Origin: CAYJCL01 sp964370475 | GTDB taxonomy: Bacteria > Bacillota_I > Bacilli_A > RF39 > UBA660 | Direction: 5' to 3' | NCBI GenBank assembly: GCA_964370475.1 | Contig: CAYJJI010000001.1 | Span: forward strand, 65,412-129,411 | DNA: 64,000 bases | Part shown: one piece after another, positions 53,777 to 61,738 of the stretch | How positions within the stretch are numbered: position 1 is the first letter of the stretch | Layout of the letters: each line of letters begins with the position of its first letter | The notes under the pieces: model-generated | Database searches by the model: none | What the model was told of the DNA's origin: nothing | Seen by the model: the letters and a program-made list of their open reading frames with translations, nothing else | Program-made: the position numbers and the translations under genes

Positions 53777-54853
53777 CTACAATAAATTATTATTTAAATA
53801 ATCAATACCTTTAAGTCTTTCTTTTTCTAATATAATATCAACATTTTTATAATCAATATTATTAACATCATCAATTTCAAACTTATTTAAAAGAGTATCA
53901 ATTCTCGACCTAGTTTTACCCTTAGTATCAGTTCTAGAAAAAACTTTAAAATCTCTATGAAATATTAACGAAAAAACTACAGCATGAAATGAATCAGTAT
54001 AAACATTTAAAGAATGTTTAATTAAATATAAAAACTCAGCAGGTCCACAATTATAATACTTATAATTAACCTTATCATTAAGTTTAATCCAAATACAATT
54101 ATACTTCTTACAATATTCATTAATCTCTTTAACAACACTATCACTAGGTTTACTTAAAAAATAAGATACAACAAAACGCTCATTATCTAATTGAAGCGGT
54201 TTTTTACTAACAAATTTCCAATCATTAGCAGATAAAAGCATTGTAGGATCTACTAATACAACAGAATCATTAGTCTTTAATATATTATCAACTATAACCT
54301 TACCTGCATCTTCACGAACAGATATACTTTTAAAGTTTCTTAAACCACTCTCATATCTTTCAGCCTCACCAATAGGTAATTCACTTACACCAAAAGACGC
54401 AGCATAAGTAATGTTTTTTTCTTTTTTAGAAAAAGAAGCAAAACCAACATACTTATTTCGCGTAATTCCCGTATTCCATATTTGATCACTTCCAACAACG
54501 TTATAATCATAACTAGAATCCAACTCTTCTAATTCCGAAGAACCTAAGACTAAATTAGAATAACATTTATCAGTATATTTAAAATTATTATTAAATCCAT
54601 CAAAATTATTCTTTCTGTCTTCCATAATCTTCTTCGGAATCAATAAACTAAGAATTTTATCTTTAATAATTTTATATAGTTTTACAAAACTAAAATTAGT
54701 TAAATTTCTTTTCTTTAATTCACTAACATTATACTTAAGTACATAAGCTTCTTTATCTAAAGATTCTATTGTTTTAGCTAAAGCAAAATTCTGTAACTTA
54801 TTACCATAGTTATAATTCCCAAATAAACTAATTATTAAAACTTTCAACTTCAT
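53777..54853 (-). CDS. Polysaccharide pyruvyl transferase family protein
   Basis: 358 residues, WcaK/CsaB/PssM family. Landmarks: SLFGNYNYGNKLQNFALAKT at the N-terminus, NVVGSDQIWNTGITRNKYVG and the C-terminal VYTDSFHAVVFSLIFHRDF. Transfers pyruvate from PEP to a sugar as a ketal, giving an acidic polymer. Overlaps the Wzy-like gene upstream by 26 bases. Confidence 0.87.
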   Translation of the reverse strand: MKLKVLIISLFGNYNYGNKLQNFALAKTIESLDKEAYVLKYNVSELKKRNLTNFSFVKLYKIIKDKILSLLIPKKIMEDRKNNFDGFNNNFKYTDKCYSNLVLGSSELEELDSSYDYNVVGSDQIWNTGITRNKYVGFASFSKKEKNITYAASFGVSELPIGEAERYESGLRNFKSISVREDAGKVIVDNILKTNDSVVLVDPTMLLSANDWKFVSKKPLQLDNERFVVSYFLSKPSDSVVKEINEYCKKYNCIWIKLNDKVNYKYYNCGPAEFLYLIKHSLNVYTDSFHAVVFSLIFHRDFKVFSRTDTKGKTRSRIDTLLNKFEIDDVNNIDYKNVDIILEKERLKGIDYLNNNLL

Positions 54854-55898
54854 GACTCTCTCCTTTTATAAATTTATAAACTAATAACATAAAAACCGGA
54901 TTAATATAAAATGCAACAGTACTCTCAAACATTCCATAAATTAAAAACGGTAAAATAAATAACTTTTCACTTGAACTTAATTTAACTTTTGAAAACAAAT
55001 AATAATAAAGTATATAAATACCTATACCTACTATAATACCAGATTCAAAGAAATATATTAAGTATAAATTATCTACTGGATAATCAACAATATTAGAACT
55101 CATAATACTTCCAAAGTTAATACCACTCAAATAATCATTCCAATATAAAAATCTATTTGAAGTAGCATCATTTAAAATATTCCCAATTTCCCCAAAAAAC
55201 AGAGCTAATAAAACCGATCCTATAAAAAATACAATCATCAAATATTTAAAATTAATCTTCTCAATAACCTTAATTACTTTTTTAAAATTTAATAAAGAAA
55301 TAGTAATTAACAACGTTAATAAACCAGTTCTTGTATGAGTGAAATTATATAAAACTAAAGAAATTCCTAAAATAAATCCAAAAGAAATTTTATTAAGTCC
55401 ATAAAGATAAATATAAGAAATAACTATTGGAAAAAAATGAATAAAAACTGCATTAACTCCTGAAAATCCAAGACTATTTCTAAGAACATATTCCCCATCA
55501 TATAATCTATAATATATATCACTCTCTAAAACCCCTACAAAACTAAATAACAAAACTAACGAAAAACAAACTAAAGATGCTATAAAATAGTGTTTAATTA
55601 ATATTTTAGATTCCTTTTTTACAAAGACAATAGCTAATAAAAAAGGAATAATAAAATGTAATAAACCAGTTAAAAAAGATAAAATCAAACACAAAAAACC
55701 AATAATAAAAATTTTTATTACAATTTTCTTTTTCATAATCTTAGAAAATCCACAAAATAAAGCAACAACAAAAGTAATTCCTATTAAAAATACAAAATAA
55801 AGTTGTGGAATATTAAATAACATTTCCAAATATTGAAAACTAATAGATATAAAAATAATTAAAAAGTATAAACAATTTAAAACACTAATCTTTTTCAT
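54828..55898 (-). CDS. wzy: Wzy-like polysaccharide polymerase
   Basis: 356 residues from ATG 55898 (AGGTGA seven bases upstream). About ten hydrophobic helices with one larger loop near 215-260 (DATSNRFLYWNDYLSG), the usual Wzy topology; sequence conservation is low as expected. The only polymerase candidate in the cluster. Assignment rests on topology and context. Confidence 0.8.
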   Translation of the reverse strand: MKKISVLNCLYFLIIFISISFQYLEMLFNIPQLYFVFLIGITFVVALFCGFSKIMKKKIVIKIFIIGFLCLILSFLTGLLHFIIPFLLAIVFVKKESKILIKHYFIASLVCFSLVLLFSFVGVLESDIYYRLYDGEYVLRNSLGFSGVNAVFIHFFPIVISYIYLYGLNKISFGFILGISLVLYNFTHTRTGLLTLLITISLLNFKKVIKVIEKINFKYLMIVFFIGSVLLALFFGEIGNILNDATSNRFLYWNDYLSGINFGSIMSSNIVDYPVDNLYLIYFFESGIIVGIGIYILYYYLFSKVKLSSSEKLFILPFLIYGMFESTVAFYINPVFMLLVYKFIKGESHEVESFNN

Positions 55899-56979
55899 AT
55901 TTATCACCTAATTTAATATAAATATCTTCTAACTTTAAAACTTCTTTACTTATATCATAATCATCACTAGTTACACTATTAACTTTTCTAACTTTATCAG
56001 TATACAACTCTTTTAATTTTAAAACCCAACTATTTATATTATTCAAATCACAAAATCTTATTGATTTACTAATTACAACTTCTTTAGGTATAACACCCTT
56101 TGAAGCAATACATTCAATTCCGTTATATTGAGCTTCAATTAATACCATACCAAGTCCCTCAGATAAAGAAGGTAATAAAAAACAATCCATCATTTGATAA
56201 TAATCCTGACACTTATCAGTCTCATCAATAAAAATAACATCATCAATTATTCCTTTATCAATACAATAATTCTTAACATTATCTTTAAGTTCACCATTTC
56301 CTACCATCATTAATTTAGCATTATGTTTTTTGTTAAATTTAACAAAAACATCAACTAAAAACTTATGATTTTTAATTCTGGAAAATCTTCCAACATGCCC
56401 AATTACAAACTCTTTTTTCAAACTATATTTATTACGCATTAACTTTCTCATATCAGGACTAAATAAATACTTATTTTTATCTATAGCATTATTAACAATT
56501 ATAAATTCTTTATTACCAAATAAATAATTACCAGCTTCTTTAGAACAAGCTAAAAAATTATCACTATTATAAAGAGCCATATACTTTAAAATAGTATTCC
56601 TCGGATACTTTAAAATAGATTCTGATAAAGAAATAGAATGACTATGTAAAATTTTAACAACATTTTTTGGATACATAAAATGGAAAGCTGCTAGATTAGT
56701 CGAATGACAATGAATTATATCAAACTTTTCTCTAGAATAAAATTCCTTAATTTTCTTAATTGACCCATTAAAAAACTTGATATTAGGTAAACTATATATC
56801 TTTATTTTCTTTTTAATTAATTCTTTAGCATAAGGAGTAGTACTATCATCATGAACAATAACTGACACTTCAAATTTAGATAAATCCATATTACTAACAA
56901 AATTATATACAAAATTAGCTACCCCATTACAAGAAGCCAACGAAGGTAATACATGTAAAATTTTAATTTTATTCATCAT
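55885..56979 (-). CDS. Family 4 glycosyltransferase
   Basis: 364 residues, GT-B fold: ILHVLPSLASCNGVANFVYN, IIHCHSTNLAAFH, FVIGHVGRFSRIKNHKFLVD at the Rossmann junction and LLPSLSEGLGMVLIEAQ-NG with the EX7E-type element. The start is one of two adjacent ATGs (56979 or 56976). Role in repeat-unit assembly. Confidence 0.92.
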   Translation of the reverse strand: MMNKIKILHVLPSLASCNGVANFVYNFVSNMDLSKFEVSVIVHDDSTTPYAKELIKKKIKIYSLPNIKFFNGSIKKIKEFYSREKFDIIHCHSTNLAAFHFMYPKNVVKILHSHSISLSESILKYPRNTILKYMALYNSDNFLACSKEAGNYLFGNKEFIIVNNAIDKNKYLFSPDMRKLMRNKYSLKKEFVIGHVGRFSRIKNHKFLVDVFVKFNKKHNAKLMMVGNGELKDNVKNYCIDKGIIDDVIFIDETDKCQDYYQMMDCFLLPSLSEGLGMVLIEAQYNGIECIASKGVIPKEVVISKSIRFCDLNNINSWVLKLKELYTDKVRKVNSVTSDDYDISKEVLKLEDIYIKLGDKYEKD

Positions 56980-57740
56980 ACCCTTCTCCTTACAGCATTA
57001 AACGCATAAAAACAAAAACAATAAAAAGAATAAAATATATTTAGTTTTTCTACTTTTCTATATAAGAACCAAATACGTTTAATAGCTTCAAACTTATTTG
57101 ACGATAAAGTCCCTTCACTTCTTCTATAATATGACAATATTTCATTAATCCCATAAGCTTTATCAATAGTTTTAAGAATTTTCCACCAACTAGCTGTATC
57201 TTCACTCTTAACTAAAGGCATATATATTAATTCTTTAGATAACTTAGTTAAATCAAACATAACAGTACTAGTCCATATTGTAGTATTTTTAAGAGCTTGA
57301 TGATAATTAATAGTATTAGGTACTAACACCTTACTACCATTAGGAACACCTTCACTATTAGCAAACTCATATCCAGTATAAGAAAAAGCACAATCATGTT
57401 CTTGCATGAAAGAAACTTGCTTTAATAACTTGTCTTTATCCCAAAAATCATCAGCATCTAAATAACATAAATATCTACCACTTGCATTAGTTATACCAAC
57501 GTTCCTAGCTTTAGCAGCATACAACTTTGATGAAGACTCCACTAAATTTATCTTCATCTCTGGATACTTATTTATATAACTTTTCACTATGTCAACAGAA
57601 GAATCAGTAGATATATCATCTACTATAATAACTTCATAATCAGTATAAGTCTGATTTCTTATCGAATCCAACGTATTAATTATAAATTTTTCTGCATTAA
57701 ATAAAGGGATGACAATACTCACCAAAAAACTTTGCTTCAT
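56976..57740 (-). CDS. Family 2 glycosyltransferase
   Basis: 254 residues from ATG 57740, favoured by spacing from AGGGAG. GT-A motifs VSIVIPLFNAEKFIINTLDS, VIIVDDISTDSS, and LCYLDADDFWDKDKL. Likely adds the second sugar of the repeat unit, since it directly follows the initiating transferase. Confidence 0.91.
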   Translation of the reverse strand: MKQSFLVSIVIPLFNAEKFIINTLDSIRNQTYTDYEVIIVDDISTDSSVDIVKSYINKYPEMKINLVESSSKLYAAKARNVGITNASGRYLCYLDADDFWDKDKLLKQVSFMQEHDCAFSYTGYEFANSEGVPNGSKVLVPNTINYHQALKNTTIWTSTVMFDLTKLSKELIYMPLVKSEDTASWWKILKTIDKAYGINEILSYYRRSEGTLSSNKFEAIKRIWFLYRKVEKLNIFYSFYCFCFYAFNAVRRRV

Positions 57741-57762
57741 ATTTATCATCTCCCTATATTAA

Positions 57763-58413
57763 TTATACAACACTTTTAAAATTATTCATACAAATTTTAT
57801 TCTGATTTTTTAAAGATTCTAATTCTATTCTAATCCCATCTTTAGTAGCATCAACACCTTCACGTTTCAATACCGTAAAAATAGTCCAATAAATAACTTT
57901 CAAATCTCCAATAAATGAATAAGTATTAACATATTTTAAATCTAATCTAATCTTTTCAAATATATCTATGTTATTACGTCCAAAAGCTTGCGCTAAACCA
58001 GTAATACCAGGTAATACATCTAAACGTTTCATTTGATCTTCATTGAAAAATTCAGCATATTCAACAATCCAAGGTCTTGGTCCTATAAAAGACATCTCTC
58101 CCTTTAATATATTAATTAACTGACCTATTTCATCTAAAGAAGTTTTACGGATAAATCTACCTACATTAGTTACCCTATCCATAGATTTAAAATCTAATAC
58201 ATTATTATCTTTAGCCATACTACGAAATTTATATAAGTAAAAGACTTTTCCCTTATACCCAGATCTCTTCTGCTTAAAGAAAACTGGTCCTTCACTTTCT
58301 AATTTGATAGCAATAGCTATAATAATCCCCGGAATTAAACAAATTCCTAACAATAAAATTGCTCCGATTATATCAAAAAACCTTTTGATATAAAAATACC
58401 CTTTTCTATTCAC
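57763..58413 (-). CDS. Initiating undecaprenyl-phosphate sugar-1-phosphate transferase
   Basis: 216 residues, bacterial sugar transferase family. N-terminal helix FFDIIGAILLLGICLIPGII, then GPVFFKQKRSGYKGKVFYLY, KFRSM, and DEIGQLINILKGEMSFIGPR P, the conserved catalytic region. Starts at GTG 58413 after AGGGGTGG. First gene of the polysaccharide operon and presumably the committed step. The exact sugar is not deducible. Confidence 0.93.
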   Translation of the reverse strand: MNRKGYFYIKRFFDIIGAILLLGICLIPGIIIAIAIKLESEGPVFFKQKRSGYKGKVFYLYKFRSMAKDNNVLDFKSMDRVTNVGRFIRKTSLDEIGQLINILKGEMSFIGPRPWIVEYAEFFNEDQMKRLDVLPGITGLAQAFGRNNIDIFEKIRLDLKYVNTYSFIGDLKVIYWTIFTVLKREGVDATKDGIRIELESLKNQNKICMNNFKSVV

Positions 58414-58442
58414 AAAACCACCCCTGATCTCATATGTACAAA

Positions 58443-58471
58443 ATTATAGCACAATTGTTCGTATTTGTCAA
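58443..58471 (-). promoter_or_regulatory. Perfect-consensus sigma-A promoter of the polysaccharide operon
   Basis: -35 TTGACA (58471-58466), 17-base spacer, -10 TATAAT (58448-58443): full consensus at both hexamers. It lies between the amidoligase gene and the initiating transferase, and drives about 11 kb down to cpsB. Confidence 0.88.
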
Positions 58472-58479
58472 ATTATCAC

Positions 58480-59424
58480 CTAAAACAACCTTTTATTAAG
58501 ACATCTGCTAGTCTCTAAATCATAGCCCTTACACACTTTAATTAAAGCTGCTTTATCCATTTCATTGTCATATATAAGATCAGATAATATCAAAGCCTTA
58601 TTAATATCAAACCTCTTACAATTCACCATCTTTTTACAATAAAAATCAATAATTTCCGAGTCAAAATTATCACTAAGTGCATATTCAAACAATTTACCTA
58701 TAAAATTAATACCAGTCTGAACATATAAAGGATTAAAAGTACCATTCATAGATCTAAACTCAATTGTATTCCTCATTCGTAATTTATTTTTAACAACCTC
58801 ATCAGTAGTATCATATTTATTTATATAATCAGATTTAGAAAAATCTAAAGCCATATACTTATAATTATAAACCTCATTGCCTATATCTACTAAATAACAG
58901 AAATCTTTCATAAAATTATCAGAATACAAAACTTTCAAGATCCTATCTTTTAATAAAGAATAAAAAGCAGAATAATCAGCTGCAATACTTCTAATACCAC
59001 TAGAATCTAACTTTGAAAAACTTAAAATAACTTCTTCAAAGGCATACCACATTTTAAATACTCTCTTCCAATTTTCAACATCTTCACCAAGTATATGAGC
59101 ACCAACATGAACGTGGGTAGCTGTTTTGTAATTAACAACTCCATTATTACTTCTTAAAATATCACAAGCTTTCATTATTTCTTGATAAGCAATTAAATCA
59201 TCAGAATACCTAGGAGAAACTATTTCTCCACCAACTCCATTAACAGTAACAGTAATATCAGATTTAGCAATCCATGTTCTTAACTCTTCACTTAGTATTT
59301 TTCTTATTAAAGATAAATTAATTTTATCAAATTCCAATTCAATACCAAATGTAAAATCTTCTCTAAATTTTAATATATCTTGATACATAACATTCATATT
59401 ACATAATTCTTTAACTCTATTCAT
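58480..59424 (-). CDS. Putative amidoligase (ATP-dependent carboxylate-amine ligase-like)
   Basis: 314 residues, Amidoligase_2 family of the glutamine synthetase/GCS-like fold. Landmarks: FTFGIELEFDK (about 24-34), VNGVGGEIVSPRYSDD, THVHVGAHI near 105, and NTIEFRSMNGTFNP near 232, matching the metal/ATP site pattern of this superfamily. Such enzymes join amines to carboxylates; predicted roles include peptide tagging and modification of surface polymers. It stands directly before the polysaccharide operon but has a separate transcript start between, so a link is possible, not proven. Confidence 0.75.
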   Translation of the reverse strand: MNRVKELCNMNVMYQDILKFREDFTFGIELEFDKINLSLIRKILSEELRTWIAKSDITVTVNGVGGEIVSPRYSDDLIAYQEIMKACDILRSNNGVVNYKTATHVHVGAHILGEDVENWKRVFKMWYAFEEVILSFSKLDSSGIRSIAADYSAFYSLLKDRILKVLYSDNFMKDFCYLVDIGNEVYNYKYMALDFSKSDYINKYDTTDEVVKNKLRMRNTIEFRSMNGTFNPLYVQTGINFIGKLFEYALSDNFDSEIIDFYCKKMVNCKRFDINKALILSDLIYDNEMDKAALIKVCKGYDLETSRCLNKRLF

Positions 59425-59486
59425 AAATACCCCTCAATAAAAGATATAATAATTATAAAATTATTTAAAGTCAATAATTAATCATT

Positions 59487-59509
59487 AAAAAAAGTAACAA
59501 AAGTTACTT
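59487..59509 (-). terminator. Intrinsic terminator of the 59508 surface-protein gene
   Basis: Minus strand AAGTAAC-TTTT-GTTACTT followed by TTTTT; the stop codon at 59508-59510 overlaps the first arm. Confidence 0.8.
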
Positions 59510-61667
59510 AATTAACAGTAATTACTGTTCTATGGCCTCTAAATCCAAAATTATTAATATTTATATTATGAGTAAATACAGCAGAGTCAGTATATGAATC
59601 AGATACATAAAATTTCAATTGCTCAGATAATGAACCTGTAGAAGAATATGCTAAATCTAGTGATATATCTTTCATTTGTATAAGATAATTAAACGATCCA
59701 TTATCAGAATTAACACTACATACTCCATATTTACCACAATCAGTTGCAGCACTATAAGATTTACTAATCCATTGTGTGTGATCATAACCATTACTAGTAA
59801 CTTCTTTATAATTTATAGAACCATCGATTTTTAAAACATTATTACTATCTAGCCCTATACTAGTACTGTTAATACTAACACTATCAATTGAAGGTAACTC
59901 AGGGCCTAATGGAACAAAATAAATAGTAATTGGTAATGTTGTTGCCTCTCCTGAACTAGAAACAACCTCTAAAACATAATCATCATCCAAAACATCTTTG
60001 AAATATAATCCAGAACCTTCTAATTTAGGAGAGATAGTATAAACACATGTATTAGTATCATAAGAAATATTACTATATGTACTACTGTTTTTATCAACAG
60101 AACAACTATAAGTATCACCAGTAGAATAATCAAGGAGTAACATAAATTGAAGTGGATCGGTTGATAAACCTACATTAAAATAATCTTCAGGTTGATTATA
60201 TTTACCACCATCCAAATATATAACATCAATAATAGCAGGAGGTAAATTATTATCAAGTATAGGAACAACCTTAAAATCATTTTCTAATCTATTATTTGTT
60301 TTTATAAATAAATCACTTACCAAAGGAATATTATTCACATATTCAAATTCGTTATTAGTTTCGTTTGAATCAAAATAAGCAGTTACATCATTGTAATGAT
60401 TTTCAATAATATTATGAATTCCACTAACATTTCCATCTAACTGACTTCCTGTATCATATGGAAATTGAACATATTTATAATGGCTATTAGCATTTGTATT
60501 ATAATATTCAGCAAAAATCTTCATTGCTTTTTCTTCCAAAGAACTCATACCATGAATATCATAAGCACTACCTAGTCCATAAGCATTTCTATCATTTAAC
60601 TCAGATATATAATTATTATACTCTTCAAAAGAAACATAATTAGAATCAGAACTCAAACTATACATAGATGCATTAGCATCACTAACAGAATACAACAATG
60701 ACGACTCATCAAGTCCTACAATTAAAGAATCATTACTTAAAAAATATTTTGATACCCAAATACCACTTAACTCATTACCATCTTTAGTAAATGCAGGATG
60801 GGTCAAAAAAGAGTCTACACCATCACCAGTTGATTTAGGAGTATTTGATGATTCAAATATAATTTCATTCTTATTATACTTGAATCTAGGTATCCAAACA
60901 TATTCTCCTAAATTATCGATAGAATCTTTATCATCACCTATTAAATTATCATAATTCTCAACATTAGCTGCTGTAGTAAGCATTACATTAGCAAGACGAC
61001 CAGTTTCATAATCATACCACTCAGTATTTAAATCAGCTATTAAACCATCACTTACCGGAATCATTGCCCCAGTAAAAGTCGGATTAGCTCCAGCTATATG
61101 TTCTTCCTCATACTTAGGTATTAACTGAGTATTTGGAGCAGCAATAATAACTATTTTAGTTTTAAGTGTTTTTCCTTGAGAATTATCCAACGTAGCAGCC
61201 TCATCTAACCACATTCTAAAATCATGAGTTCTACTAGCACCTGCTGCAAGCGGATAAACATCAAACTTATAAGAGGTAGCTCCCTCAATAGTTTCTACAA
61301 CAACATCCTTATCAGTCATAACCTCGGGAACATTATTATCAAGTACCCCCTTAATCAAAGAATGATCAAGCGTCGTAGTGGACAAAACTTCAAGATTCAC
61401 TTGATAACCCGCATCAATATCACAAATATTATTAACAGTAAAAGTAAACGGCACCAAATTCATTCCATCAGCATCAATCATTGGAAAAGAATTAGCAAGC
61501 GCTATCGCATCAGTATCTTCAGTAAAATCAATATCAAAACATCCTGTTGAAACTAAATTATTATCACCTTGCGAAACAGTCAAAATCCAAGCAGCATAAG
61601 AAAATCCAACAATTAAGGATAAAACCAATAAAATAGAAACACTTATTAAAACAATTTTTATCTTCAT
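59508..61667 (-). CDS. Secreted modular protein: TasA-like N-module plus partial FGE-like and Ig-like domains
   Basis: 719 residues from ATG 61667 (AAAGGA upstream). Signal/anchor segment about 3-26 (ending FSYAAWIL), then the shared module (STGCFDIDFTED, TTTLDHSLIKG, HDFRMWLDEAAT). Next comes GEYVWIPRFKYNKNE, HPAFTKDGNELSGIWVSKYF, the opening half of the FGE-like domain of the protein at 7301. The second half (the DMAG...WE and RGG motifs) is missing; instead there is a region of unknown fold and a beta-rich C-terminus (about 500-719) ending HRTVITVN with a possible disulfide pair (CGKYGVC). Display or adhesion function is inferred. Confidence 0.68.
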   Translation of the reverse strand: MKIKIVLISVSILLVLSLIVGFSYAAWILTVSQGDNNLVSTGCFDIDFTEDTDAIALANSFPMIDADGMNLVPFTFTVNNICDIDAGYQVNLEVLSTTTLDHSLIKGVLDNNVPEVMTDKDVVVETIEGATSYKFDVYPLAAGASRTHDFRMWLDEAATLDNSQGKTLKTKIVIIAAPNTQLIPKYEEEHIAGANPTFTGAMIPVSDGLIADLNTEWYDYETGRLANVMLTTAANVENYDNLIGDDKDSIDNLGEYVWIPRFKYNKNEIIFESSNTPKSTGDGVDSFLTHPAFTKDGNELSGIWVSKYFLSNDSLIVGLDESSLLYSVSDANASMYSLSSDSNYVSFEEYNNYISELNDRNAYGLGSAYDIHGMSSLEEKAMKIFAEYYNTNANSHYKYVQFPYDTGSQLDGNVSGIHNIIENHYNDVTAYFDSNETNNEFEYVNNIPLVSDLFIKTNNRLENDFKVVPILDNNLPPAIIDVIYLDGGKYNQPEDYFNVGLSTDPLQFMLLLDYSTGDTYSCSVDKNSSTYSNISYDTNTCVYTISPKLEGSGLYFKDVLDDDYVLEVVSSSGEATTLPITIYFVPLGPELPSIDSVSINSTSIGLDSNNVLKIDGSINYKEVTSNGYDHTQWISKSYSAATDCGKYGVCSVNSDNGSFNYLIQMKDISLDLAYSSTGSLSEQLKFYVSDSYTDSAVFTHNININNFGFRGHRTVITVN

Positions 61668-61691
61668 ATTACAATCCTTTATCTTAAGATA

Positions 61692-61697
61692 ATTATA
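61692..61697 (-). promoter_or_regulatory. -10 element of the 59508 surface-protein gene
   Basis: TATAAT (61697-61692) preceded by a T-rich region and TTTGGTG; a possible -35 TTGCTT lies 16 bases upstream, inside the gltX terminator. The palindrome TATCTTAAGATA follows just before the AAAGGA ribosome-binding site. Confidence 0.5.
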
Positions 61698-61708
61698 CAC
61701 CAAAAAAC

Positions 61709-61738
61709 AAAAAAAGCAATCATTAAAAATGATTGCTT
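61709..61738 (-). terminator. Intrinsic terminator of gltX
   Basis: Minus strand AAGCAATCATT-TTT-AATGATTGCTT (11 pairs) followed by TTTTTTT. The first arm encodes the last residues of GltX and the TAA is in the loop and second arm. Confidence 0.88.

Noticed and set aside
58449..58465. SOS-box-like CGAACAATTGTGC in the polysaccharide promoter spacer
   Set aside because: Only the left half (CGAAC) matches; the right half GTGCT is not the required GTTCG/GTTTG.
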